Assembly: GCA_963823515.1 (NCBI GenBank)
Contig: CAWGMB010000019.1
Location: 1 to 64,000 of the forward strand
Reading direction: 5' to 3'
Length of the DNA stretch: 64,000 nt
DNA from: Miltoncostaea sp963823515
Lineage (GTDB): Bacteria > Actinomycetota > Thermoleophilia > Miltoncostaeales > Miltoncostaeaceae
Shown here: piece by piece, positions 1 through 9,264 of the stretch
Layout: every line of letters begins with the position of its first letter
How positions within the stretch are numbered: the stretch's first letter is position 1
Program-made: the position numbers and the translations under genes
Notes under the pieces: model-generated
The model's database searches: none
Seen by the model: the letters and a program-made list of their open reading frames with translations, nothing else
What the model was told of the DNA's origin: nothing

Positions 1-1868
<1,868 letters not shown>

Positions 1869-1872
<4 letters not shown>

Positions 1873-2018
1873 GACGCCACCCACGGGGGGCGCCCGCCGC
1901 CGACGTCATCCGCGAGCGCTTCCGCGGCCTCCGACCGGAACGTCATCACGCGCGCCAGGTCGCCGGTGATCCCCGAGATCACCGGGACGTCGCGGTCGGA
2001 ACGAGATCGTGCGGGCAT
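1869..2018 (-). CDS. Small ORF (49 aa) translationally coupled to the GH15 gene
   Basis: An ATG at 2018 is preceded by a clear GAGGAGG ribosome binding site seven bases away. The frame runs 49 codons and ends in a TGA that overlaps the GH15 start as ATGA. The product begins MPARSRSDRDVPVI and has no recognisable domain, membrane segment or cysteine pair. The good binding site contrasts with the lack of one for GH15 itself, so the ORF may be a real small protein or may serve mainly to deliver ribosomes to the enzyme gene. I do not recognise homologues. Confidence 0.55.
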
Positions 2019-2089
2019 CGTCGCCTCCTCGGTCGCGGGCGGCCCGCCGAACGTGCGACGGGCCGCAGGGCAGTGGGATGGGGCTCGGT

Positions 2090-2509
2090 TCAGCCCCGCA
2101 GGTCCGCTCGCGCGTCCTCCCAGCCGGCCGTCAGCGCCCACAGGACCGCGACCCCGAGGCCGATGGCGACCAGGCTCCACAGGGGGTAGGCGGGGAACCA
2201 GGTGATCTGGACGATCATGTTGACGATGATCGCCGCGATCCCGAACCAGCGCCCGAAGCCCTTCGCCGCGAACAGCGAGGCGGCGGCGAGCATCACGACG
2301 GCGCCCCAGATGATCAGCGTCCAGCCCCAGGTGTCGAAGTTGGTCGTGACCAGAAGAGCACCCTCGCCGCCGGGGATGACGTAGGTGTTCTCCTTCAAGA
2401 GGGCCGTCAGGCCCTGGATGATGTTGATCGCCCCGACCGTGAACATCACGGCCGCGGCGAAGATGACCCATCCGCTCGCGGATGACGCCTTGTAGGAATC
2501 GGTGGACAT
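2090..2509 (-). CDS. DUF7144 family four-helix membrane protein
   Basis: This 139-aa protein has four hydrophobic segments, roughly residues 13-35, 64-83, 87-107 and 109-129. The first contains the family-typical FAAAVMFTVGAINIIQGLTA, and the loop after it is short. It belongs to the small integral membrane proteins annotated DUF7144, common in actinobacteria and of unknown function. A paralogue lies at 50986-51369 in the same window. A perfect 5-bp-arm palindrome (2593-2606) sits about 85 bases upstream of the start, next to a LuxR-family gene, and is a candidate operator. No catalytic residues are apparent. Confidence 0.85.
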   Translation of the reverse strand: MSTDSYKASSASGWVIFAAAVMFTVGAINIIQGLTALLKENTYVIPGGEGALLVTTNFDTWGWTLIIWGAVVMLAAASLFAAKGFGRWFGIAAIIVNMIVQITWFPAYPLWSLVAIGLGVAVLWALTAGWEDARADLRG

Positions 2510-2592
2510 CGAATCTCCTGTCCCGGTTGATGTTTGTCTGCTCGTGCGAGCCTACGACGGCTGGAGTTCCTGCACTGGGGCGAACGATGGAT

Positions 2593-2606
2593 TTCACTCG
2601 GGTGAA
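2593..2606. promoter_or_regulatory. Candidate operator palindrome, copy 1
   Basis: TTCAC-tcgg-GTGAA is a perfect 5-bp inverted repeat with a 4-base centre, located in the non-coding leader of the DUF7144 gene. Two related copies occur at 2883-2896 and 5385-5398, beside the LuxR-family gene. Its role as a regulator site is inferred from recurrence and position only. Confidence 0.4.
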
Positions 2607-2619
2607 CGCGAACTGCGGC

Positions 2620-2880
2620 CTAGATGCCGTCGTCGATCGCGTTGACCCCGAGCAACGTGAGCCCGAGGTCGGAGATACGCTGGAGCAGCCCCTGGAGTTC
2701 GGCCTGGTCGCGCAGGCTTCCGGTCAAAGTCGTCGTGCCCTCGGTGCGCGTGAGGGTCATGCCGTCGAACGCACGCTCGGCAGCGTCGCTCAGCTCCCCT
2801 TCGACGATCAGCCGATACGTCCGGCAAGTCATGCCGACGAGGATCACACCCTCGACCGGATCTTCACATGCGGCTCGCAT
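2620..2880 (-). CDS. Small conserved protein downstream of the LuxR gene (86 aa)
   Basis: The product is soluble and its main stretch reads like a compact alpha/beta domain: an YRLIVEGELSD strand-turn start, a central MTLTRTEGTTTLTGSLRDQ pair of strands and a final helix LQGLLQRISDLGLTLLGVN. That layout resembles ACT-like or regulatory alpha/beta folds. I can name no family with certainty, although similar short proteins are often seen next to LuxR-type regulators. The ATG at 2880 gives 86 aa; an internal ATG 16 codons later (MTCRTYR) is an equally reasonable start. It lies 15 bases after the LuxR stop on the same strand, so co-transcription is likely. Confidence 0.7.
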   Translation of the reverse strand: MRAACEDPVEGVILVGMTCRTYRLIVEGELSDAAERAFDGMTLTRTEGTTTLTGSLRDQAELQGLLQRISDLGLTLLGVNAIDDGI

Positions 2881-2882
2881 CG

Positions 2883-2896
2883 TTCACCCAGGTGAC
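2883..2896. promoter_or_regulatory. Candidate operator palindrome, copy 2
   Basis: TTCAC-ccag-GTGAC lies between the LuxR-family stop codon and the start of the 86-aa gene. It is also part of the 33-bp inverted repeat described separately. It shares the TTCAC-N4-GTGA core with the copies at 2593-2606 and 5385-5398. Confidence 0.35.
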
Positions 2897-2916
2897 TACG
2901 CTTGCTCCAGCAGGCC
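2884..2916 (+). repeat. Left arm of 33-bp inverted repeat flanking the LuxR-family gene
   Basis: Bases 2884-2916 match the reverse complement of 5365-5397 at 32 of 33 positions. This arm covers the last codons of the regulator (GLLEQA) and its TAG stop. The single mismatch (a2898) falls in that stop codon. The partner arm reads the same tail on the opposite strand with CAG in its place. Confidence 0.85.
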
Positions 2917-5208
2917 GAGCGCAGTCGCCCGCGCGATGACGTCGGCTCGCGAGCCGACCCCGAGCTTGTGGTAGAGCGCGCGCCTGTGCGACCGAATCGT
3001 GTGGGGCGAGAGGAAGAGGTGCTCGCCGATCTCGCGTGTCGACTTGTCGGTCGCCAGAAGCCGGAGCACGGCGAGCTCGGCCTCGCTCGGCGGCTCGAGC
3101 ACCTCCCCGCTGCGTGCGCGGGCCCTCGCCGTCTCGAGCTCGCGCCCCACCTCGTCGGCGAGCGCCTGGACGCGGCCGCTGTCCACGAGATCGTCGAGCT
3201 CCGTCCGGGCACTGCGCAGTGTCGCCTCCGCCTCGTCGAGGCGGCCGCGCCCGACGCGGACACGGGCGAGCAGGACGAGGAGCCACGCGTGGTTCACGGT
3301 CGCCACCTCGTCCAGGGAGAGGTGCTCCGCGGAGGCGAGCTCGCGCTCCGCCTCGGCGAGCTTCCCTTCGGCCGCCAGCACCGCGCCGAGCGCGACGGAC
3401 GCGTTCGCGCCGAGCCAGCTCCGGCTGGCGCCGATCCGGCCTACGGCCGCCTTCGCCTTCTCGGCATGACCTCGCGCGAACGCGAGCTGCCCGCGCTCGA
3501 TCGCGACGAGCGCGAGCGTCGCGCGAGCGAGCGCCAGGCTCGGCGCCCGATTCCCGGCATCCGGATGCTCGAGGAACCGCAACGCCATGGTCGACGCCTC
3601 GTCCAGGTCGCCGGCGAAGTAGAGGGCACGGGAACAGGCGGCCAGTGCGCCCGTGAGGATCGAGTCCGATACGGCCGGGGCGAGTTCGATCACACGGCGG
3701 GCATCGAGCACCGCCTGTCCGACACCACCGTCGATCATGAGCGCGCGTATCACTCGTGCCCAACCCTCGACGTAGGGATCCGAGCGCTCGGGCCGCCCTT
3801 CATTCGCCTGATCGGCGAGCCGAAGCCACCGATGTGGCTCGATCGTACCCTGGCCGAGCAGCACTGCGGACATCGCGGCCGCGACCGCGAGCTCCGGATG
3901 CTCGACGACGCAGCCGTCCGGCAGCGTGCGGACCCAGCGAAGGAAGGTACGGGCGCGGCCGCCCCTGATCAGAGGCAGGTGGTACTCCGCGAGCAGTTGC
4001 GCGACGAACTCGTGGTCACCTGCTTCAGCCGCATGCTCGATCGCGTCGGCCGGCAGCCCTCGTGAGCTCAGCCACTGGGCGGCCCGCCGGTGGATCCGCG
4101 TTGCAGCTGCCGGTTGCAGCAGGGCGAGCTGCGCACGGGCGTACTCGGCGAACAGCGCGTGGACCCGGAACCAACCTCCTCGCTCGAGCCGCACGATGAA
4201 GAGGTTCGCGCGCTCGAGCTCGGCCAGCAGGGACGCCGAATCGGCGCGGCCGAGCACGTCGTCGCAGAGCTCCGGGGTGAAACGGCCGAGGACGGCGGCC
4301 CCGTGGAGGAGCGAGCGGCGCTCGTCGTCGAGGGACGAGAGCACCTCGTTGCTCAGGTACTCGCCCACGAAGCGCTGCTCCCCTCCGAACAGCCGCACGG
4401 ACCGAGCAGGGTCGTCCACGGTCCGCAGCCAGAGCCCGGCCAGGACGAGCGCGGCAGGCCAGCCCTCGGTGCGCCCGATGAGCACGTCGATCTCCTCCGC
4501 CCCGAGCGCCAGGTGACCACGTTCGACGAGCAACCCGTGCGCCTCCGCGGTGGTGAACGCGAGCTCGCTCGCGCGCAACTCGGTGAGCCCGCCACCCGCG
4601 CGGAGCCGCGCGAGTTCCAGCGCCGGATCCGCACGCGTGAGGGCGAGCACGCGAGCGGTCGCCGGCAGGTGCGCCACGGCATGGTCGATCGACGACAGTG
4701 ATTCCGCATCGGTCACCGCATGCAGGTCGTCGAGCACGATGATCAGCCCGCGGCCGAACGTCGCGACGGCGTTCATGAGCTCGTCGACGGCATCCTCGAT
4801 GGGGCCGCCCGGCGCGCCGAGCCGCCGCAGCGCGCCCCGCCCGAGCCCCGGTCGCACGCGATCGACCGCCGTCGCGATGTACTTCCACATTCGGGCCGGA
4901 TCGTTGTCGCCGGCGTCCAGCGTGACCCAGGCCAGCGCCGCGTCGAGGCTCGCGCACCAAGCGCGCACCGCGGTCGTCTTGCCGTACCCGGCCGGAGCCG
5001 CCACGAGGGTCAACCTCGCGTCCTCGCCGGCGGCGAGCGCCTGCCCGATACGCGGTCGATCCACCATGCCGCGACGCACACTGGGGGCCGCGAGCTTGGC
5101 CTCGACCAGCGGGTGAAGCGCATCCGTATCCGGCGAGACCGCGGGGGCGAGCGGGTCCTCCGCCGCGTGCCGTAAGGCCTCGTCCCTTGCTGCGGCGGGT
5201 CCTTCCAT
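2896..5208 (-). CDS. LAL-type LuxR family transcriptional regulator (MalT-like, ATP-binding)
   Basis: This is a protein of about 770 aa if it starts at the ATG at 5208; the frame stays open upstream but the extra residues look non-coding. An N-terminal P-loop NTPase domain has Walker A APAGYGKTT (residues 71-79) and Walker B LIIVLDDLHAV. A long helical TPR-like middle (about 350-690) follows. The C-terminal LuxR helix-turn-helix spans about 706-770, with LSEAELAVLRLLATDKS and the recognition region SPHTIRSHRRALYHKL. LAL proteins bind ATP and an inducer and activate promoters. Neighbours include GH15 and DUF7144 genes, but the sequence does not reveal the inducer. It is bracketed by an inverted repeat and by candidate operators that could be its own sites. 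Confidence 0.93.
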   Translation of the reverse strand: MEGPAAARDEALRHAAEDPLAPAVSPDTDALHPLVEAKLAAPSVRRGMVDRPRIGQALAAGEDARLTLVAAPAGYGKTTAVRAWCASLDAALAWVTLDAGDNDPARMWKYIATAVDRVRPGLGRGALRRLGAPGGPIEDAVDELMNAVATFGRGLIIVLDDLHAVTDAESLSSIDHAVAHLPATARVLALTRADPALELARLRAGGGLTELRASELAFTTAEAHGLLVERGHLALGAEEIDVLIGRTEGWPAALVLAGLWLRTVDDPARSVRLFGGEQRFVGEYLSNEVLSSLDDERRSLLHGAAVLGRFTPELCDDVLGRADSASLLAELERANLFIVRLERGGWFRVHALFAEYARAQLALLQPAAATRIHRRAAQWLSSRGLPADAIEHAAEAGDHEFVAQLLAEYHLPLIRGGRARTFLRWVRTLPDGCVVEHPELAVAAAMSAVLLGQGTIEPHRWLRLADQANEGRPERSDPYVEGWARVIRALMIDGGVGQAVLDARRVIELAPAVSDSILTGALAACSRALYFAGDLDEASTMALRFLEHPDAGNRAPSLALARATLALVAIERGQLAFARGHAEKAKAAVGRIGASRSWLGANASVALGAVLAAEGKLAEAERELASAEHLSLDEVATVNHAWLLVLLARVRVGRGRLDEAEATLRSARTELDDLVDSGRVQALADEVGRELETARARARSGEVLEPPSEAELAVLRLLATDKSTREIGEHLFLSPHTIRSHRRALYHKLGVGSRADVIARATALGLLEQA

Positions 5209-5364
5209 TGCTGCGCATCTTCGCAGCGCGGCCGCGCGCACGCCACCACCCGGACCCGCATGGTGCCCAGGCCCGTGTGGCGTCCCCATCGACGGCTCAT
5301 CTGCCCGGGTCGTTCGGCATTCCCGCAGCAGCGACGCGCTGTGCGTCCGGATGTGCGTCATGCG

Positions 5365-5397
5365 GGCCTGCTGGAGCAAGCGCAGTCACCTGGGTGA
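5365..5397 (-). repeat. Right arm of 33-bp inverted repeat flanking the LuxR-family gene
   Basis: This is the reverse complement of 2884-2916 with one mismatch. Read on the + strand it gives GLLEQAQSPG followed by TGA, which is the C-terminal tail of the LuxR protein without its own stop. Just upstream the same frame reads VRPDVRHAGLLEQA, a weak echo of the regulator's SRADVIARATALGLLEQA. It could be a decayed inverted copy of the gene's end. Confidence 0.85.
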
Positions 5398-5398
5398 T
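5385..5398. promoter_or_regulatory. Candidate operator palindrome, copy 3
   Basis: GTCAC-ctgg-GTGAT lies in the divergent interval between the LuxR-family gene (-) and the CMD-like gene (+), inside the right arm of the inverted repeat. It shares the TCAC-N4-GTGA core with copies 1 and 2. Confidence 0.35.
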
Positions 5399-5541
5399 TG
5401 ACCTGCTCGGCGCGTCAGGGACGTGTCGGGCGTGCGAGGCTCACCGTGACACTGGCCATCGGCGGGCACCAGCGGACTCCCAAACGAGGGGGCAGCACCC
5501 GGACGCCGGCCGCCGGAGAAACCCGACACAAGAAAGCTGAC

Positions 5542-5871
5542 ATGACCGAAGACACCGAAGGCACGCCGGTCCTCGACACCCTCGCGGTGATGACCGCCGC
5601 GTCGATCGAGCAGTGCGACCTCGCACCGCGCGAGCTGATGCTCGCCCGGATCGCCGCGCTGGCCGCCGTCGATGCGCCGCCGGTCTCGTACCTGCTCAAC
5701 GCCGGCACCGCCAGCGACGTCGGGGTCACGCTCGAGGACGTCCAGGGCGTGCTCGTCGCCGTCGCCCCCGTCGTCGGCACGGCCAGGGTCATGTCCGCAG
5801 CAGGCAACATCACGCGCGCCCTCGGCTTCGCGATCGCCGTGGCCGAGGCGGAGCTCGAGGATCTCGAGTAG
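5542..5871 (+). CDS. Carboxymuconolactone decarboxylase-like (AhpD fold) protein
   Basis: This 109-aa all-helical protein carries the CMD-family core LAPRELMLARIAALAAVDAP and a following helix pair VLVAVAPVVGTARVMSAAGN. The peroxidase CxxC of AhpD is absent; the only cysteine is at about residue 23. A thiol-peroxidase role is therefore unlikely, and function within the family (decarboxylase, hydroperoxidase or none) is open. The ATG at 5542 is preceded by a weak AGAAAG. The leader resembles that of the next gene (both contain an AGAAAG or GAAAGAGAG stretch before GCTGACA), so the two may share expression signals. Confidence 0.82.
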   Translation: MTEDTEGTPVLDTLAVMTAASIEQCDLAPRELMLARIAALAAVDAPPVSYLLNAGTASDVGVTLEDVQGVLVAVAPVVGTARVMSAAGNITRALGFAIAVAEAELEDLE

Positions 5872-5985
5872 TCAGAACCGCTCCTTCACGGCGCACCTCG
5901 CCTCGCGCGCCCAAGGCGGTCGCATCGCCACCGCGCGGTGAAGGCCGCCACGACATCTCCGACTACGAAAGAGAGCTGACAGACA

Positions 5986-6513
5986 ATGGCTGCAGCCACA
6001 TTCATGGCCTACGTGGGCGTCTACAACAGCGTCGACGCCGCCAAGGCCGACTACCAGGCGATCCACGACCTCCAGACGAAGGTCGGCCTGATCGACGCCT
6101 ACGACGCCGCGGTGATCGAGCGCAAGGACAACGGCAAGGTCAAGATCGTGAAGAAGCACGAGACCCCCACCCGGGTCGGGGGCGTGGGGGGCGGCACGCT
6201 CGGCCTGGCCACGGGCCTGGTGATCGCGCTCTTTCCGGCGGCCGCCATCGGCGGCGGCCTGCTGGCCGCCACGACGGCCGGCGGTGCGGCGATCGGCGCG
6301 GTGGCCGGGCACGCGGCCGCGGGCATGAGCCGCAGCGACCTCAAGGAGCTCGGCGAGCACCTCGACAGGGGCCAGGCCGGCCTGGTCGTGGTGGCCGTCT
6401 CCGACCTGGAGACCGACATCACGGCCGCGATGACGCAGGCCGACAAGGTGGAGCAGAAGCAGATCGAGGCCGACGTCGACGAGGTCAAGAAGGATGCCGA
6501 GGAGAAGGGCTGA
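5986..6513 (+). CDS. DUF1269 family membrane-associated protein
   Basis: The 175-aa protein starts with a ferredoxin-like stretch (FMAYVGVYNSVDAAKADYQAI). A Gly/Ala-rich hydrophobic hairpin follows, about residues 65-110 (GGGTLGLATGLVIALFPAAA, then GGAAIGAVAGHAAAG). A charged tail (EQKQIEADVDEVKKDAEEKG) ends it. This is the layout of DUF1269 proteins, which are often stress-linked and have no known biochemical activity. A second DUF1269 gene lies at 46248-46742. The ATG follows a GAGAG-rich leader. A strong hairpin follows the gene. Confidence 0.88.
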   Translation: MAAATFMAYVGVYNSVDAAKADYQAIHDLQTKVGLIDAYDAAVIERKDNGKVKIVKKHETPTRVGGVGGGTLGLATGLVIALFPAAAIGGGLLAATTAGGAAIGAVAGHAAAGMSRSDLKELGEHLDRGQAGLVVVAVSDLETDITAAMTQADKVEQKQIEADVDEVKKDAEEKG

Positions 6514-6524
6514 GCGCCCGTTGG

Positions 6525-6569
6525 GGATCCGCCCCCACCGGCGAAGCGTCGCGGGTGGGGGCGTGATCC
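6525..6569 (+). terminator. Stem-loop after the DUF1269 gene
   Basis: CGCCCCCACC (6530-6539) pairs with GGTGGGGGCG (6554-6563). Five more outer pairs (GGATC/GATCC) follow across one bulged T. There is no T-run, as is usual in such GC-rich genomes. Confidence 0.6.
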
Positions 6570-6667
6570 TCGAGCCCGCGGAACCCCCTTCGGCTCTCCC
6601 TGGGAGAGGGAGCGCGCGTGCACCCGGCGCGGCCGGGCCCGATGACCGTCGGCCGCAGGCCCCCGGC

Positions 6668-7252
6668 ATGCCGTGCGAGGAGGCCCGGGGGGTCGCCGAA
6701 CGGGCCCATCGCGGCCAGGTGGAGCCGAGCGGGGCGCCGTACATCGACCACGTGCGCCGGGTGGCGGCGAGCGTTCCCGCCGAGGCGGCGAGCGTCGCCT
6801 GGCTGCACGACGTGCTCGAATGGACCGGGCTCACCGACGACGACCCGGCGCTCGCGGGCCTCGCACCGCACGAGCGCCGCGCCCTGCTGCTTCTCACGCG
6901 CCACGGTGGCGACGATGACGATCGGTTCCTGTCCCACCTCCGGGACATCAGTGTTGCGCCCGGCGCCGCGGGTGAGATCGCCCGCGCCGTGAAGGGCGCC
7001 GACATGGAGGACCGCATGCGCCTCCCGCGCGACCCGAACGCCGCGTGGAGACCGCCCTACCGCCGCGCCCTCACAATTCTCGCCGGAGGCCACCCCGACC
7101 CCGCGAAGGGAACGACGGCACGCTACGGAGCCACTGTGCGCAGTTCCCTGATGGGGTGCGCCGGCGCGCCGGATCGGCTGCACCCGCCGATCCCCGCGGG
7201 GCCACCCACATCCCCCCGCCTCAGAGAAGGCGACAAGGAGACCGCAGAATGA
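6668..7252 (+). CDS. HD-domain protein (RelA/SpoT-hydrolase-like), short
   Basis: The first 130 residues resemble the HD phosphohydrolase domain of SpoT/MESH-type enzymes: ERAHRGQVEPSGAPYIDHVRRVA, then SVAWLHDVLEWTGLT. His of IDHVRRVA and the HD pair in LHDVLE are the expected metal ligands. Family members hydrolyse (p)ppGpp or related nucleotides. The canonical HDxxED motif is altered here (HDVLEW). The last 55 residues (after LTILAGG) look like chance open frame, and the TGA overlaps the next gene's ATG. Start at ATG 6668 is chosen because homology begins there; no good ribosome site is seen. Confidence 0.65.
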   Translation: MPCEEARGVAERAHRGQVEPSGAPYIDHVRRVAASVPAEAASVAWLHDVLEWTGLTDDDPALAGLAPHERRALLLLTRHGGDDDDRFLSHLRDISVAPGAAGEIARAVKGADMEDRMRLPRDPNAAWRPPYRRALTILAGGHPDPAKGTTARYGATVRSSLMGCAGAPDRLHPPIPAGPPTSPRLREGDKETAE

Positions 7253-8421
7253 CCACGAGCGACGAACACAGAGTCTCGACGACGGTGCCTCTGAACTGGA
7301 ACGAGGTGTGGTTCACCAACTGCCCGATGGTGTCGGCCAACAACGTCGACCAGGAGCTGGGGTGGTGCCGCGAGGAGTTCAAGAAGATCGGCGTCGAGTA
7401 CGCCTACTTCCGCCACGCACCCGAGAACAACTGGTACCCGCACTACATCCACAACCTCGACAACCTGATCCGCTTCGGCGGCCTCTACCCGCCGATCCAC
7501 GTCCACGCCGACCTCCGCCGCACCGTGCTGCTCGGGGCGACGTGGGTGTATGAGGGTGGCTGCATGGCCGTGCGGGCCCGCGACGACATCTTCAAGATGT
7601 CGGACCTGAAGGGCAAGAAGATCGGGATCTCGAAGAGCCTGAACACGATCAAGAACGACTGGTGGCGCATCCAGGAGCACATGGGCATCCTGAACATGCT
7701 CAAGCTCAACGACATGACGATGGATGACATCGAGCTGGTCGAGTTCCCCTATCCGGACGACTGGTACGACAAGCCCGAGATGCTCGTCCCGCCGATGAAC
7801 AACCCGTCCGAGCTGTGGATGCGCCGCGACCACAAGCACGACCTCGCCTTCCGCCCGCTCGAGACGGCGTTGCTGGGCGGCGTCGTCGATGCGATCTACA
7901 CCCAGAGCAAGCCCTTCCAGCACCTCCAGGAGGCCACCGGCCGGCTCAAGATGATCGAGGACCTGTCCAAGTATCCCGACTGGACGATCCAGGTGGCCAA
8001 CACGCCGGCCGTCATCACCTGCACGGACGTGATGGCCAAGGAGCACCCCGAGCTCGTCATCGCCTACATGAAGGCCATGATCAAGGTCGGGCGCTGGGCG
8101 AACGAGCACAAGCGTGCCGCGGGAGCGATCCTCAACCGGCAGACGTTCTACCGGGACGCCGAGGACACCTACCAGGGCATCAAGGACGTGGACATGGTGC
8201 CGAGCCTGAGCGCGCAGAACATGCAGTGCATCGAGATCGGCAAGGACTTCATGGTCGGCCACGGCTACATCGAGAACGACTTCGATGTCAAGGAGTGGGC
8301 GGCGCCGGAGTTCCTGGAGCAGGCGGCGGTCGAGGTGCTCAAGGAGGAGTGGCAGAGAAGGAGCTGGAGCAAGCTCCCCGAGGGTGGCGGGCTCGATGTC
8401 GAAGGCACCCGGCTCGGCTAG
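7249..8421 (+). CDS. DszB-like sulfinate desulfinase / NMT1-type periplasmic-binding-fold protein
   Basis: This 390-aa protein has a bilobed binding-protein fold but no signal peptide or lipobox. It tracks DszB (2'-hydroxybiphenyl-2-sulfinate desulfinase of Rhodococcus) motif by motif. TNCP has Cys25 where DszB has its nucleophile Cys27. His65 and Arg75 lie ten residues apart, as His60 and Arg70 do in DszB. RFGGLYPP, LKGKKIGIS and the C-terminal EWAAPEFLEQ also correspond. The known reaction is C-S cleavage of an aryl sulfinate to release sulfite; the substrate here is unknown, and a plain solute-binding role cannot be excluded. An AAGGAG site lies 8 bases before the ATG. A rhodanese gene follows 15 bases downstream. 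Confidence 0.72.
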   Translation: MTTSDEHRVSTTVPLNWNEVWFTNCPMVSANNVDQELGWCREEFKKIGVEYAYFRHAPENNWYPHYIHNLDNLIRFGGLYPPIHVHADLRRTVLLGATWVYEGGCMAVRARDDIFKMSDLKGKKIGISKSLNTIKNDWWRIQEHMGILNMLKLNDMTMDDIELVEFPYPDDWYDKPEMLVPPMNNPSELWMRRDHKHDLAFRPLETALLGGVVDAIYTQSKPFQHLQEATGRLKMIEDLSKYPDWTIQVANTPAVITCTDVMAKEHPELVIAYMKAMIKVGRWANEHKRAAGAILNRQTFYRDAEDTYQGIKDVDMVPSLSAQNMQCIEIGKDFMVGHGYIENDFDVKEWAAPEFLEQAAVEVLKEEWQRRSWSKLPEGGGLDVEGTRLG

Positions 8422-8436
8422 CGCGAGGAGGATGCG

Positions 8437-8997
8437 ATGACCACCGTCACACACGGCGACCGGCCGGTCGCCGAGGCCCGCCAGACGAGCCTCGGGCTCT
8501 ACGTCACCGCGAAGGAGGCGTACGACATGTGGCAGGCGGACCCCGAGGGCGTGAGGGTCCTCGACGTCCGCACTCCCGAGGAGTGGGTCTTCATCGGCCA
8601 CGCGCCGATGGCGATCAACATCCCGCTCGCCTTCCTGGCCTACGCCTGGGACGACGACAAGAAGGGCTTCCCCTGGGAGGTGAACCCCGACTTCGTCGCT
8701 CTCGTGAAGGCGCGGTTCGCGCCCGACGACACGATCCTCGTCTCGTGCCGCTCCGGAGGGCGCTCGGCGATCGCCATCAACATGCTCGCGGCGGCCGGGT
8801 TCACCAACACCCACAACATCCTCGACGGGATGGAGGGCGGCAAGGTGGACGACCCCGACAGCGTGTTCCACGGCATGAGGCTGAAGAACGGATGGAAGGC
8901 GTCCGGACTGCCGTGGACCTACGACCTCGATCCTGGGCGGATGGAACTGCCCGAGCGCGAGACCGGGACGCTTCACCCCGGCAACGCCGAAGACTGA
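8437..8997 (+). CDS. Rhodanese-domain sulfurtransferase
   Basis: The product is a 186-aa single rhodanese domain. It has VLDVRTPEEWVFIGHAPMAI (CH2A-like motif, residues 41-60) and the active-site loop SCRSGGRS with Cys104. The six-residue loop fits a thiosulfate or persulfide sulfurtransferase. A long insertion (AYAWDDDKKGFPWEVNPDF) before the active loop is typical of a bacterial subgroup. A GAGGAGG site precedes the ATG, and the gene is 15 bases after the desulfinase-like gene, so the two are very likely one operon. It probably handles sulfur released by, or needed for, the partner enzyme. It is cytoplasmic, with no signal sequence. Confidence 0.9.
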   Translation: MTTVTHGDRPVAEARQTSLGLYVTAKEAYDMWQADPEGVRVLDVRTPEEWVFIGHAPMAINIPLAFLAYAWDDDKKGFPWEVNPDFVALVKARFAPDDTILVSCRSGGRSAIAINMLAAAGFTNTHNILDGMEGGKVDDPDSVFHGMRLKNGWKASGLPWTYDLDPGRMELPERETGTLHPGNAED

Positions 8998-9013
8998 CGT
9001 CGCCGAACCTCTG

Positions 9014-9040
9014 CTTGGCCGGCCGACGTGGCCGGCCGAG
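9014..9040 (+). terminator. Stem-loop after the rhodanese gene
   Basis: CTTGGCCGGCC (9014-9024) pairs with GGCCGGCCGAG (9030-9040), with one G-T pair and a 5-base loop. It lies 17 bases after the stop codon. Confidence 0.55.
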
Positions 9041-9216
9041 CGGGGGCGAGGGAGATGCCGATCGCCTGTACGAACGCGTCAGTTCGTCGAGGCGATCGTC
9101 CCCCTGTGAGCGGCCCAGCGTCATGGCCGGACGTCCGTGCCTCGGGCAGGAGCGGCGCTCGGTGGGTGCGCTGCGGCGAATCCGTGGCGGGCGAAGACCG
9201 GCCGCGGACACCTCAT

Positions 9217-9264
9217 TGGCGCCATCGGGAGAGCTCCTGGCGCCACCCGATGGCGCCAGGAGCT
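9217..9264 (-). terminator. Two overlapping, mutually exclusive hairpins at the GYD gene's 3' end
   Basis: Hairpin A pairs 9217-9229 (TGGCGCCATCGGG) with 9246-9258, 13 perfect pairs. Hairpin B pairs 9232-9245 (AGCTCCTGGCGCCA) with 9251-9264, 14 perfect pairs and a 5-base loop. They share bases 9251-9258 and cannot form together. B overlaps the TAG of the GYD gene, so on the minus strand it can act as that gene's terminator. A faces the + strand sulfur operon. Confidence 0.6.
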
